Shown here: positions 18,292 to 27,882 of the stretch, piece after piece
Layout of the letters: every line of letters begins with the position of its first letter
Position numbering within the stretch: position 1 is the first letter of the stretch
Assembly: GCA_963843605.1 (NCBI GenBank)
Contig: CAWJLA010000010.1
Span: 434,001 to 498,000 of the forward strand
Reading direction: 5' to 3'
Length of the DNA stretch: 64,000 nucleotides
Source of the DNA: FEN-1297 sp963843605
Lineage (GTDB): Bacteria > Bacteroidota > Ignavibacteria > Ignavibacteriales > Ignavibacteriaceae
The notes under the pieces: model-generated
What the model was told of the DNA's origin: nothing
Seen by the model: the letters and a program-made list of their open reading frames with translations, nothing else
The model's database searches: none
Position numbers and translations under genes: made by a program

Positions 18292-19533
18292 ATGAAAGAG
18301 ACTAAGAAAAAAATACTGCTATTTCTTTCATCGATTGGCCCGGGAATGTTTCTTGTCGGTTATAATATAGGAACCGGCAGTGTAACAACAATGGCGCAAG
18401 CCGGTGCTTCTTATAATATGATGCTTACCTGGACAATTTTAGTTGCGTCGGTCTTTACTTATTTTCTTCTAATCGCTTTCGGCAGATATACCGTTGTTAC
18501 CGGCGATTCGGCGCTTTACAGTTATAAAAAGCATTTCGGCAAATCCGTAGCTCTGTTCGTTTTAATAACCATAATTTTTACGGAGATGGTATCCAGTATC
18601 GGTGTAATGGCCATTGTTACCGATGTGCTGAAGGAATGGTCTAAGCCTCTTACAACTTCCGGGGATGGAATAAATACAATTATCCTTACGTTTATACTTG
18701 CAGGTATAATCGTATTTACCCTAATAAATGGGCGATATAGTGCCGTTGAAAAAATATTAACGGTATTTGTAGCTCTTATGGGAATTAGTTTTATCATGAC
18801 TATGTTCATGGTAATCCCCGATCCGGTAGCCGTAATCAAAGGACTTATTCCGAGTATACCGAAGGAAGTAAGCGCCCCGCTGATAGTTACGGGAATGCTG
18901 GGTACAACCATGGGAGGTGTTTTGTACGTTGTCCGTTCAATTACTGTTAAGCAAAAAAAATGGGGTTTAAGTGATTTTAAGATAGAAAAAAGAGACGCTA
19001 TCATATCTTCGTCAATGATGTTCCTTTTAAGTATTTCGGTTATGGCATGTGCCGCCGGCACGTTATTTCCTAAAGGACTTCACGTAGATAACGCAATCGA
19101 TATGATCAGGCTGCTGGAACCGCTTGCCGGGAGATTTGCAATATCCTTGTTTGTCGTCGGTATCGTATGTGCCGGGCTTTCTTCTCTGTATCCTCATTAT
19201 ATGCTCATACCTTTGTTGTTATCCGATTATTTTCAAGAAGACTTGGATTTCGGTAAATTCAGGAACAGGGCTATAGTTGTATTTTATGCTTCTCTTGGCT
19301 TTGTAGTTCCGGTTTTCGGCGGCAGACCTGTTACCGTGATGATCGCATCCCAAGCCTTTACGCTTGTTGTTACTCCTCTCGTTATAATATTAACTTTTAT
19401 ATTGATGAACAGAAAGAAAGTGATGGGTGAATATAAAGCGGGTATAAAGACGAATTTCATGTTCGGCACTGTTACCGTATTTACGATTATTATGTCGGTG
19501 ATAGGCGCTGTCGCGCTTTTCGGATTATTTTAA
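18292..19533 (+). CDS. Nramp-related membrane transporter lacking canonical metal-site motifs
   Basis: Integral membrane protein of 413 residues with about 11 hydrophobic segments, related to the Nramp/LeuT-fold metal transporters. The opening 'SIGPGMFLVGYNIGTGSVTT' lines up with Nramp helix 1, but the metal-binding DPGN is GTGS here. In helix 6 the usual MPHN is replaced by MGGV ('GTTMGGVLYVVRS'). Both substitutions remove residues that bind divalent metal, so metal transport is doubtful. It sits inside the carbohydrate locus, 10 bases before a sugar isomerase gene, hinting at a sugar or sugar acid, or another ion, as substrate. That is inference; the fold assignment is the secure part. Confidence 0.75.
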   Translation: MKETKKKILLFLSSIGPGMFLVGYNIGTGSVTTMAQAGASYNMMLTWTILVASVFTYFLLIAFGRYTVVTGDSALYSYKKHFGKSVALFVLITIIFTEMVSSIGVMAIVTDVLKEWSKPLTTSGDGINTIILTFILAGIIVFTLINGRYSAVEKILTVFVALMGISFIMTMFMVIPDPVAVIKGLIPSIPKEVSAPLIVTGMLGTTMGGVLYVVRSITVKQKKWGLSDFKIEKRDAIISSSMMFLLSISVMACAAGTLFPKGLHVDNAIDMIRLLEPLAGRFAISLFVVGIVCAGLSSLYPHYMLIPLLLSDYFQEDLDFGKFRNRAIVVFYASLGFVVPVFGGRPVTVMIASQAFTLVVTPLVIILTFILMNRKKVMGEYKAGIKTNFMFGTVTVFTIIMSVIGAVALFGLF

Positions 19534-19543
19534 CGGAGGTAAT

Positions 19544-20455
19544 TTGTTCGATAAAAAAATCACATGCTGTTATCTTTACCCTATTACCAAATACGGATAT
19601 CCCCCGGATGCTGATAAAACCGTTGAATACATTTATGAGATGCATGATCTGGGTTTTACATCGATAGAACTTGAAGGAATAAGAGAAGATCATCTGATGA
19701 AAGTATACGGCAAACGACACAATATTAAGAACGTGCTGGAGAAGTTAGATCTTGATCTGCCTTACTTCTGTGCGGTACTTCCGGGTTTATCTTCAACAGA
19801 AGAAAAAATAAGAAATCATAATATCGAACTTTTTGAAAAAGGTTGTGAGATCGCTTCTTTATTTGGCGCAAAAGGAATTCTCGATAATGCGCCATTACCG
19901 CCGTATCATTTCCCGGAAGATATTCCGGTTGTCAGACATTATGAGGAAGCCCTATTAAAATCGGCAGCCTTGCCGGATAATTTTGATTGGAAAAAATACT
20001 GGGATATTCTGGTAGATACTTTTAAGACTTTATGCGAAACGGCAGCAGAGTATAAACTGACATATCAATTACATCCTGCATCTGGTGTACTTTCCTCAAC
20101 CACCGACGGATTTTTATATTTCAGAGATGCCGTTAATAAAGAGAATCTAAGATTTAATTTAGATACTTCCAATCTGTTTTCGGTAAAAGAAAATCTTCAG
20201 CTCGCAATTATTAGGCTGAAAGATAATTTAGATTATATTCACTTTTCGGATAACAGAGGAACTAAAGTAGAGCATTTACCTCCTGGAAGAGGAAATATTG
20301 ATTGGAATAAATTTTTCGAAACGCTTGACAAAATAAATTTTTCGGGGAATATAGGAATTGATGTTGGCGGTGCGGAGTCTCCCGTTTCCGATTTAGATGC
20401 GGCATACATCGGGGCCGCGGAATATTTGGAAAAAAATTGGCTGAAAAAGGGCTGA
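19544..20455 (+). CDS. Sugar phosphate isomerase/epimerase-like TIM barrel
   Basis: Cytoplasmic TIM-barrel enzyme of the xylose isomerase-like/AP-endonuclease 2 superfamily, which interconverts keto- and aldo-sugars or inositols. Visible landmarks are 'GFTSIELEGIREDHLMK' near the start, 'LHPASG', 'RFNLDTSNL', 'YIHFSDNRG' and 'IGIDVGG', which supply the acidic and His ligands around the metal in this fold. The TTG start at 19544 follows GGAGG with good spacing. It lies 10 bases after the Nramp-like gene and 6 before the hexosaminidase. A role in processing a sugar released by the locus is likely; the exact substrate is unknown. Confidence 0.8.
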   Translation: MFDKKITCCYLYPITKYGYPPDADKTVEYIYEMHDLGFTSIELEGIREDHLMKVYGKRHNIKNVLEKLDLDLPYFCAVLPGLSSTEEKIRNHNIELFEKGCEIASLFGAKGILDNAPLPPYHFPEDIPVVRHYEEALLKSAALPDNFDWKKYWDILVDTFKTLCETAAEYKLTYQLHPASGVLSSTTDGFLYFRDAVNKENLRFNLDTSNLFSVKENLQLAIIRLKDNLDYIHFSDNRGTKVEHLPPGRGNIDWNKFFETLDKINFSGNIGIDVGGAESPVSDLDAAYIGAAEYLEKNWLKKG

Positions 20456-20461
20456 TCAAAA

Positions 20462-23029
20462 TTGAAAAAAATCTTTGTGTTAATTGTATTTTTATTTCTC
20501 AATCAAGTTTCTTACGCAGGCGGAAAAATATTGAACGTGATACCGCAGCCGCAGAAATTCAGATTTACAGGTGATAATTTCTTAATCAAAGATTCGCCCG
20601 TTCATTTCGAAATTTATTGCAATGAAGATAAACCTTTATCTATCGCGGTTTCCGAGTTAAAGGAAATTCTGGTCAACACCGTCAATTGTAAAGTTGACCC
20701 TAAAAACATCACCGCAAAAAAAATTATACTGGGCATACCGGGAGAGAATGATCGATTCCGGATATTGTGTGAACGGTTAAAAATATTACCAGAAAAAAAT
20801 CGCGGTTCCGAAAGTTATAAATTGCTCATCGATTCTTCTCAAATAATAATATCAGCGGTTAACGCAAAGGGTATATTCTACGGTATTCAAACCTTGAAGC
20901 AGATTGTTAAAAGTAAGAAATCAAATTATTTGCCGGGAGTTGTCATTTCCGACTGGCCTTCGCTTAAATACAGGGCGGTGATGGATGATATTTCGCGGGG
21001 ACCGGTTCCGACAAAGGATTATATAAAATATCAGATCCGGCGTCTGGCTGAAATTAAAGTCAATATGTTCATGCAGTATGTTGAGCACGTAGTAAAAACG
21101 AAAAGCCATCCCGAGTTTGCGCCTGCAGACGGATCACTTACCATTGAAGATCTAAAGGATTTCTCCGACTACGCGGCCAGGTATAATATAAAATTCGTCG
21201 GAAACTTTCAGTCTTTCGGGCACTTCGATAAAATATTAAGTAAGCCTGAGTATGCTAAACTCGGAGAATCCGGAACATTATTATCTCCTGTTAATCCGGG
21301 CAGCTATAAATTCCTTTCTGATATTTATTCCGAGATGGTGCCTGCATTTAATGCTCCTTTCTTTTTTATCAACTGCGATGAAACTTTTGATCTAGGCAAG
21401 GGAGCATCCAAAGAATTAGTTGATAGCCTCGGCTACGCGGAAGTCTATTACAAACATATTATGAAACTTTACGGAATTCTCAAAAGGTTAAATACCGGTG
21501 TAATGATGTGGGGAGATATTCTTCTGAAATATCCTGAGCTTCTTAATAAAATACCAAAAGATATTATTGTCGCTACATGGACGTATGATGATCTTGATTC
21601 CTATACGAAATTTATTCAGCCGATCAAAGATGCCGGATTAAAATATTTTGTTACTTCCGGCGTGCTCAACTCGGGGAAATTGTATCCTGATTATAATCAA
21701 GTCTTCGGAAACATTGCAGGCTTTGCCTCTGCCGCCGAAAATTCCGGCGCCCTCGGATTAATAAATTCGGTTTGGGACGGAGGCACTGCCTTATTTTCCA
21801 ATGATTGGTACGGTGTAACATACGGTGCGGAAAAAAGCTGGAATCCCGATTCCGGGAAAAGGAATTCTTTTGATCATCGCTATAACTCTGCGATTTACGG
21901 AGCAGATGACAACAATTACACCGGCGCAATTTGGGAATTAAATAAATTAACTAAATTGATACCTACTGACGGTATGAACGATAAGGTTGTGTTCCAAAAA
22001 ATAATTCCGGATTCAGGAGAGACGTTAAGAATATCTTGTAAGGACTGGGATAAGGTTCTAAATATTACACGCGAAGTTTCTCATCTGTTAAAGTCTTCAA
22101 AATTAAAATACAATAAACGGGATAAAACTTATCTTAAATTTTACGCTAATTTATATCGCTCTTTGGCGGATGAAAGATTCAGTTTAATTGAAGCTTCTAA
22201 TTTATATTCATTGGCTGATTCACTGCAAACAACCGAGCCCGGTAAATCAAGGGAGGCATTGGTAATAATTATCCGAATTATTAATCGGCTTACCGAAAAA
22301 GAATTAAAACTTAAAAATGACTTTGAAAGTTTATGGCTCAACGAAAACCGTACATATTCATTGTCTGAAATATCCGATAAATATGATATAAAGATTCATA
22401 ATCTGGATGACCTAAAGAGTAAATTGTTAGATGCCCTAAAAGATTTCGACTCGCATTTACCGCTTCCGCGAAAAAGTGATGTGAGGCTGTCCGTATCGAA
22501 ACTGTCCGGAAAATATTTTACGGAATGGCTGATGATAAAACCTATTTCGATTAAAGATGATAAAAACCCGCTCAGAAAAGATTACCTCGCCGGTTGCGGC
22601 GGGGAAGTGGATGCTGATCCGAAAGTTACCGATGAATTTTATTGTGATTCCGTCAAATACCGCTGGCAAAGAATTGTTAGTGAATATGAAGATATCATTT
22701 CCTTAAAAAAAACATTTCATGAAGGTAATACAAAAGCAGTAACATACGCATTTGCAACGGTAGAATCCGACAAAGATACAACGGTTAATGCTTATACCGG
22801 GTTTGCCGGTGGAGAGGAAATCTTCCTGAACGGGAATAAGGTTTTTGAAAAGGACTCTTCCAAAGAATTTATTAATGATGAATATAAATTCACTCTTCCC
22901 CTTAGAAAGGGTATAAACAACGTTTTACTGAAAGTTTCCAAAATAAATACCGACTGGATGTTTTCATTTAGAATTGCCGGCAACGGAGTAACTAATCACA
23001 AAAACCGCTATAGAATTATCTCGGATTGA
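20462..23029 (+). CDS. Exported beta-N-acetylhexosaminidase (glycoside hydrolase family 20)
   Basis: Removes terminal beta-linked N-acetylglucosamine or galactosamine. Parts in order: signal peptide (about residues 1-20, ending 'SYAGG'); GH20 N-terminal alpha/beta domain (about 25-155); GH20 TIM barrel (about 160-470) with the catalytic pair in 'FFINCDETFDLG' (Asp-Glu) and 'MMWGDILLKYPE'; then helical and beta-sandwich regions to residue 855. It starts with TTG, 6 bases after the preceding stop. The reaction uses the substrate's acetamido group by family mechanism. With NagB encoded 1.8 kb downstream, it shows that the target glycan contains an amino sugar. The C-terminal 'GFAGGEEIFLNGNKVFEKD' region resembles a galactose-binding-type accessory domain. 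Confidence 0.88.
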   Translation: MKKIFVLIVFLFLNQVSYAGGKILNVIPQPQKFRFTGDNFLIKDSPVHFEIYCNEDKPLSIAVSELKEILVNTVNCKVDPKNITAKKIILGIPGENDRFRILCERLKILPEKNRGSESYKLLIDSSQIIISAVNAKGIFYGIQTLKQIVKSKKSNYLPGVVISDWPSLKYRAVMDDISRGPVPTKDYIKYQIRRLAEIKVNMFMQYVEHVVKTKSHPEFAPADGSLTIEDLKDFSDYAARYNIKFVGNFQSFGHFDKILSKPEYAKLGESGTLLSPVNPGSYKFLSDIYSEMVPAFNAPFFFINCDETFDLGKGASKELVDSLGYAEVYYKHIMKLYGILKRLNTGVMMWGDILLKYPELLNKIPKDIIVATWTYDDLDSYTKFIQPIKDAGLKYFVTSGVLNSGKLYPDYNQVFGNIAGFASAAENSGALGLINSVWDGGTALFSNDWYGVTYGAEKSWNPDSGKRNSFDHRYNSAIYGADDNNYTGAIWELNKLTKLIPTDGMNDKVVFQKIIPDSGETLRISCKDWDKVLNITREVSHLLKSSKLKYNKRDKTYLKFYANLYRSLADERFSLIEASNLYSLADSLQTTEPGKSREALVIIIRIINRLTEKELKLKNDFESLWLNENRTYSLSEISDKYDIKIHNLDDLKSKLLDALKDFDSHLPLPRKSDVRLSVSKLSGKYFTEWLMIKPISIKDDKNPLRKDYLAGCGGEVDADPKVTDEFYCDSVKYRWQRIVSEYEDIISLKKTFHEGNTKAVTYAFATVESDKDTTVNAYTGFAGGEEIFLNGNKVFEKDSSKEFINDEYKFTLPLRKGINNVLLKVSKINTDWMFSFRIAGNGVTNHKNRYRIISD

Positions 23030-23039
23030 GGTTCAGTTT

Positions 23040-24765
23040 ATGAAGAAAATATTGTTTTTTATTTTAGCTATTACAGTTTGCGCACCAGCTCAAAATAATT
23101 CCGCATTAAACATTGCTCAAAGAATTGCCGACCGTGTAATTGGCGAGACTTCTTTCAAATTTATTACCGTAAAACAAAAACCTGCCCTTGATCTGCAGGT
23201 TATCGATTTTAATTCGGCATTTAAACAAAAGAAGGGCAGTATTGCCTATGCTTTGTCTATAATATCCGTAAAAGAAGATATGAACCTTTATTTCGGAATT
23301 AGTTATAAATATCCGGTTACAGTTTGGATAAACGATAAGATAGTTTTTAACGGCAAAAAGCAAAGTAAATTTATCTTCAAAGAAATTGCATATTCAATGT
23401 TTGTATACAACGATAGTTTTAAAGTAAACCTAAATAAAGGAAAAAACCGTATCGTTATAGAATCTGAAAATGTTGACAGACCTTTTGTTTACTTGAGAGA
23501 AATTACTTTACCTGAAACAAATCCGGTTTCTTCTTTTTTACCTGCTTATGCCGGAGTTAAAGAATATACTTGGCCTTGGTGTTTTTTTACTACTAATAGG
23601 GAAGAAGGATCTAGAATATTTCCGAGAGAACTTTTCGAAAAATTATCAAAAGATGAATCGGATTTTGTTTTCTTAAGAGAAAACACTGAAAAGAAACTAT
23701 TTATAAGTCCGGAGAATACATTTAAAAAGGACTCATATGCTGACTGGAATTATCCTAACGGCATATTGATGATGACAATGTCGGAACTATCCGGAGCGAC
23801 AGTAAATCAGAAATATAAAAAGTTTGCGGAGAAATACTGCAACTTCATTGAGAATAATTCCGCAGAATTTAAAAAGCAATATTATGAAGATCATAATATT
23901 CGAGGGAGTTTTTACCGGATGTGTAGGAAAGGTATGTTAGACGATGCCGGCGCTCCCGTCCTGCCGTTTGCTGAAATCGAGCTGATTGAAAGTAATAAAG
24001 ATTATTCTGATTTAGTCGACGAAATGGTTAATTACGTGATGGATGAACAATCAAGATTGCCGGACGGAATATTATGCAGACCTGAACCGGAAAAATGGAC
24101 GGTCTGGTGCGATGATCTTTTTATGTCTGTTCCTTTGCTTGTAAGGGCCGGCAAATTATACAAAAAAAACAAATACTTTGATGAAGCTGCAAAGCAGATT
24201 ATCGGATTCAATAAATATCTATTTGTCAATGAATCAGGTTTATATAAACACGGATGGTTCAGTAAGAACAATTTTAAATCTAAAGTATTCTGGGGAAGGG
24301 CAAACGGCTGGGTTGTATGGGCTGAAACAGAAGCATTAAAATACATACCCCAGGACAATAAATATTATCCTGAAATCGAATCAATTTATAAAAAACATAT
24401 CGCCGGTATTTTCGCTTGTCAAGGGGCCGACGGTATGTGGCATCAGGTTTTGAAATGATACAAGCTCTTTTGAGGAAACTTCTTGCACGGCTATGTTCGT
24501 TTTAGCCGCTGCCCGGGGAATTACGAGCGGAATAATTGATAAAAAGTACGCACATAAGGTTTTTACTGCTTGGAACACACTTCAAAAAAATATCGATAAA
24601 AGCGGAATTGTTAAGAATATATGCTGCGGAACTGGAATTGGGTATGATACAGATTTTTATAAAAAAAGAAAAAGATATGACAACGATCCGCGCGGTTTAG
24701 GCGCTGTAATAACTGCGGCTGTTGAGGTTAGTAATTTGGAAAAATATTTATCCTGTGCGGAATAA
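23040..24765 (+). pseudogene. GH105/GH88-like unsaturated uronyl hydrolase; single frameshift
   Basis: Would split the 4,5-unsaturated uronic acid that polysaccharide lyases leave at chain ends. Two frames: 23040-24458 and 24493-24765. The first has a signal peptide (ending 'VCAPAQ'), an extra N-terminal beta-domain (about 25-165), and a six-hairpin barrel with the family block 'VWCDDLFMSVPLLVRAGK' (catalytic Asp region) and 'WGRANGWVVWAETEA'. It stops just after 'GADGMWHQVLK'. Removing one A from AAA at 24453-24455 restores 'HQVLNDTSSFEETSCTAMFV', the normal family continuation, running into the second part. Loss of function or sequence error are both possible. Its presence implies that a lyase-cleaved uronic acid polymer is the substrate of the locus. 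Confidence 0.8.
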
Positions 24766-24818
24766 CATTTTTAATCTTTATGATACAGAAATTATTCAGA
24801 TAAAAAGGAAAGATATTT

Positions 24819-25607
24819 ATGGAAACAAATATAGCAAATACATTTTCGGTAGATAAACTAAAAGTGGTAGTTACATCGAATCGTCAAAAACTGGGAGAAT
24901 CCTCTGCCTCAGGTATAAGCAAGATTATAAAAAGTCTTCTTCTGAAAAAAGACGAGATTCGAATTATATTCGCGGCAGCGCCTTCGCAGAATGAATTGTT
25001 AAATGAGTTGATTAAAGATGCGGGCATTGATTGGTCAAGAATCATTGCCTTTCATATGGATGAATATATTGGACTGCCGGAAAATTCCCCGGAATTATTC
25101 TCCAAATATTTATCCGATCATATTTTTTCAAAAGTGAACTTTAAAGAAGTCCATTTAATCAGCTCAAGTGCGACGGATAATTTAAAGGAATGTCAAAGAT
25201 ATGAAGCTCTTCTCAGGGAAAAGCCTATAGATATTGTATGCATGGGAATCGGGGAAAACGGACACATTGCGTTTAATGATCCGCCGACGGCTGATTTTAA
25301 CGATCCTACCTTCGTTAAAGTTGTTGAACTTGATGAAAAATGCAAAACTCAACAGGTAAACGATGCTGGATTTAATAATATAAATGAAGTCCCTGCTACA
25401 GCGTATACTCTCACCGTTCCTGCTCTCTTATCTGCCGGATATTTGTTCATTGCGGTACCCGGAATAAGAAAAGCCGGTGCTGTGAACCGAACTTTAAACG
25501 GAGAAATAACTACAGAATGCCCGGCTTCGGTACTTAGGACTCATCCGGACGCGACATTATATTTAGATAAAGATTCTGCCTCTTTATTGAATCTAAAAGA
25601 TATTTAA
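24819..25607 (+). CDS. nagB: Glucosamine-6-phosphate deaminase
   Basis: Turns glucosamine-6-phosphate into fructose-6-phosphate and ammonia, the step that brings amino sugars into glycolysis. The 262-residue protein carries the family blocks 'AFHMDEYIGL' (base Asp), 'CMGIGENGHIAFNDP' (ring-opening His) and 'TLTVPALLSAGYLFIAVPG'. It is cytoplasmic. AAGGA precedes the ATG. It lies 53 bases after the uronyl hydrolase gene in the same likely operon. No N-acetylglucosamine-6-phosphate deacetylase (nagA) or hexosamine kinase is in the window, so those steps must be encoded elsewhere. Confidence 0.93.
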   Translation: METNIANTFSVDKLKVVVTSNRQKLGESSASGISKIIKSLLLKKDEIRIIFAAAPSQNELLNELIKDAGIDWSRIIAFHMDEYIGLPENSPELFSKYLSDHIFSKVNFKEVHLISSSATDNLKECQRYEALLREKPIDIVCMGIGENGHIAFNDPPTADFNDPTFVKVVELDEKCKTQQVNDAGFNNINEVPATAYTLTVPALLSAGYLFIAVPGIRKAGAVNRTLNGEITTECPASVLRTHPDATLYLDKDSASLLNLKDI

Positions 25608-25623
25608 GTATTAATTTTATAAT

Positions 25624-26754
25624 ATGAAAATTCTTATAGCCCCCAACAGTTTTAAGGAATGCGCTGATTCAGTTAGAATAGCCGAAATATTTTCATCTTT
25701 TTTCTCCGGTCTGCACGGATATGAGATCCTATCAAAACCTGTATCTGACGGCGGGGACGGTTTCCTTAATGTATGCGGTAAAAATCTAAAATTAAAAAAA
25801 ATCTTATATCAAGTTCCTGCGCCTTACGATAAAAAATATATTAAAACTGCAATCGGTTATAATAAAGAACTTAAAGAATTATATATTGAATCCGCAAATG
25901 TTCTGGGACTAAATCTTATTCCTCCTGCAAAAAGGCATCCCTTAAAATTAAGTTCCAGGGGCATGGGAGTTTTATTAAGAAAAATTATTTCAGATATTAA
26001 TAAAAAGCGTATTAAGCCTGTCAAGGCAGTAATAGGGATAGGCGGAACCGGTACGAACGATATGGGAGCGGGTATGATTTCCGAATTAGGTATGAAATTT
26101 TACGGGAAAGGGAATACAAGAATAGAACCGGTGCCGGCAAATTTTTTAAATGTAAAGAAAATTGTTTGGGAACGATTAAAATTACCATTTAAAATTGATA
26201 TTATAACGGATGTTGATAATCCGCTTTTAGGTAAAAAAGGAGCGACGAATGTTTTCGGAAGACAAAAAGGTCTGACAACAGAAGAAATTGATGTCGCTAA
26301 TGCCGGGTTCGAAAATATTTATGAAATATTGAAAAAAGAAGGTTTCATAAAGAAATCCGAGTTCATTTCCGGAGCAGGCGGCGGACTTGCCGCAGGTTTT
26401 CAGGTTTTAGGCGGTTCAAAATTAATCAGTTCCGACAAATTTATATTCAGAAATCTGGGATTAAATAAAATTAAAAAAGTACATTCAGTTGTTACTGCTG
26501 AGGGTGCTTTTGACGAACAAAGTTTTATGAATAAGGCTACGGGAACTATCATAAAGAATTTTGAGCATAAAGCCGAAAAAATATTTCTTATCTGCGGGAC
26601 TATCGACACGAATATAATTCCGCGTTTACCTCATAATGTTTATCCTATCGAAATATCAAAATTCTTTCGAAGCAAAGAACAGTCGGTGCGGCATTATAAA
26701 AAAGGATTAAAACTTGCATTTGAAGAAATCATAAAGTTTGACGATATGCCGTAA
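25624..26754 (+). CDS. Glycerate kinase
   Basis: Phosphorylates D-glycerate with ATP. The 376-residue protein matches the GlxK/GarK class: it opens with 'MKILIAPNSFKECADSVRIA', has 'PVSDGGDGFLN', 'AVIGIGGTGTNDMGAGM' and 'FISGAGGGLAAGFQVLGG', and ends in the typical C-terminal region. It lies 16 bases after nagB, so it belongs to the carbohydrate operon. Glycerate is a product of some uronic or aldaric acid breakdown routes (via tartronate semialdehyde), which would match the uronate theme, but the intermediate enzymes are not in this window. Confidence 0.9.
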   Translation: MKILIAPNSFKECADSVRIAEIFSSFFSGLHGYEILSKPVSDGGDGFLNVCGKNLKLKKILYQVPAPYDKKYIKTAIGYNKELKELYIESANVLGLNLIPPAKRHPLKLSSRGMGVLLRKIISDINKKRIKPVKAVIGIGGTGTNDMGAGMISELGMKFYGKGNTRIEPVPANFLNVKKIVWERLKLPFKIDIITDVDNPLLGKKGATNVFGRQKGLTTEEIDVANAGFENIYEILKKEGFIKKSEFISGAGGGLAAGFQVLGGSKLISSDKFIFRNLGLNKIKKVHSVVTAEGAFDEQSFMNKATGTIIKNFEHKAEKIFLICGTIDTNIIPRLPHNVYPIEISKFFRSKEQSVRHYKKGLKLAFEEIIKFDDMP

Positions 26755-26861
26755 CAATTACATTCATAAAGGGTTTTAATCTTTCGAAAATGTTATTAAT
26801 CCGATTCATCAAAAAAGTAAATTTGAATTTATTTATATTTATATAGGAAACGGAGGTAACA

Positions 26862-27140
26862 ATGTATTATATCTTGTTTTACGAAACGGCGGACAATTAT
26901 ATCGAACTGCGCAAACCCTTTAGAGAAGCTCATCTTGCACACGTGAAAGAGGCTTTTGACCGCGGCGAATTAATTATGGCCGGAGCACTGGCAGATCCAG
27001 CCGACAGTGCTGTGTTAATTTTCAAAGGCGAGTCGGCTAAAACTGCCGAAGATTTCCCTAAAAATGATCCATATGTATTACACGGCTTAATAAAAAATTG
27101 GAGAGTAAGACCTTGGACGGTGGTTACCGGCGATTTTTAA
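26862..27140 (+). CDS. YciI-like protein
   Basis: Small (92 residues) ferredoxin-fold protein of the YciI family. It shows the conserved first strand 'YYILFYETADNYIELRKPFR', the His-containing helix 'EAHLAHVKEAFDRGELIMAG', and 'FPKNDPYVLHGL'. A strong GGAGG ribosome site lies 8 bases before the ATG. Function in this family is mostly unknown; the conserved His and Asp suggest an enzymatic role. It is separated from glycerate kinase by 107 bases and may be a separate transcription unit. Confidence 0.85.
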   Translation: MYYILFYETADNYIELRKPFREAHLAHVKEAFDRGELIMAGALADPADSAVLIFKGESAKTAEDFPKNDPYVLHGLIKNWRVRPWTVVTGDF

Positions 27141-27504
27141 ATTCTTAATATATTTTTGGAAATTTAATATTATACCCATATTAAAATCTATATTTATAAT
27201 TAAGAGTCACCCTGAAATGGATTATAAATTAAGATTCATAGTGTTATTTCGGCGTATTTGAAAACATGCAGTCCGAACCGGTCATTTTAACTAATAAGTA
27301 TTTTATGACACCACTAAAAAATTATTTCCAAATTTCTCTAAACATGCATATAGATCCAATTAAGAATAATTGAAAACCATACAGTCCTGAAAAAACATCG
27401 TTCCCGTCAAGTTTTTTTGTGAATCGAAATTACCTATCAGAATTATTTAATAATAGCATTAAACAAAGTGCAAATCCTGATCAGCATAAATAAAATTGCA
27501 ATAC
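27141..27504. other. Intergenic region between convergent genes, no gene seen
   Basis: AT-rich stretch between the YciI-like gene and the 3' end of the small cysteine-containing protein gene. No open frame of note, no tRNA and no strong hairpin were seen. Confidence 0.5.
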
Positions 27505-27882
27505 TTACATAAATTTAGTATTTGATTCTTTCTCTGCTTTGTCAACTATACGTACCTGCACTTTCCTTTGAAGCCGGGCCGGTAATAGGGAAATAATTGC
27601 TCTAATGTCCTTACACGTTGTCGTCATATAAGAAGCATTTTGGCTGTACGGACAAGTACACTTGGAATCGTCAATCATCTGAAGCTTTCCTTTGGTCATC
27701 GACTCTAGTGCATAAGGACAAACACCGGCGGCATTCGGGATTTTTACCAGATATGTATGCACCATATTGCTTGACATAACATTTTCGCCGGCCGGAGCAT
27801 TTATAAAATTAATACCCAAAGCAGTAATAAAAATAAGAGCTATTACTATTATTCCTTCGGCAATAACTAATTTCTTTTTCAT
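27505..27882 (-). CDS. Small membrane-anchored or exported protein with five cysteines, unknown function
   Basis: I do not recognise this protein. The start at 27882 is chosen because GGAAGG lies just upstream and the product then begins with a signal or anchor sequence ('KKKLVIAEGIIVIALIFITA'). A longer reading frame reaches back to 28020 but adds only low-complexity hydrophobic residues. The mature part (about 100 residues) has a cluster of cysteines: 'GVCPYALESM', 'SKCTCPYSQNAS' and 'TTTCKD'. The repeated C-P-Y element hints at metal or heme binding, or disulfides, but no family is evident. It faces away from the efflux operon at 28427, across a 544-base shared upstream region (27883-28426) with no other gene. 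Confidence 0.6.
   Translation of the reverse strand: MKKKLVIAEGIIVIALIFITALGINFINAPAGENVMSSNMVHTYLVKIPNAAGVCPYALESMTKGKLQMIDDSKCTCPYSQNASYMTTTCKDIRAIISLLPARLQRKVQVRIVDKAEKESNTKFM

Noticed and set aside
18522..19061. 179-codon open frame on the - strand
   Set aside because: It lies wholly inside the Nramp-like gene, which has clear membrane segments and a family match; the antisense product has no recognisable features.
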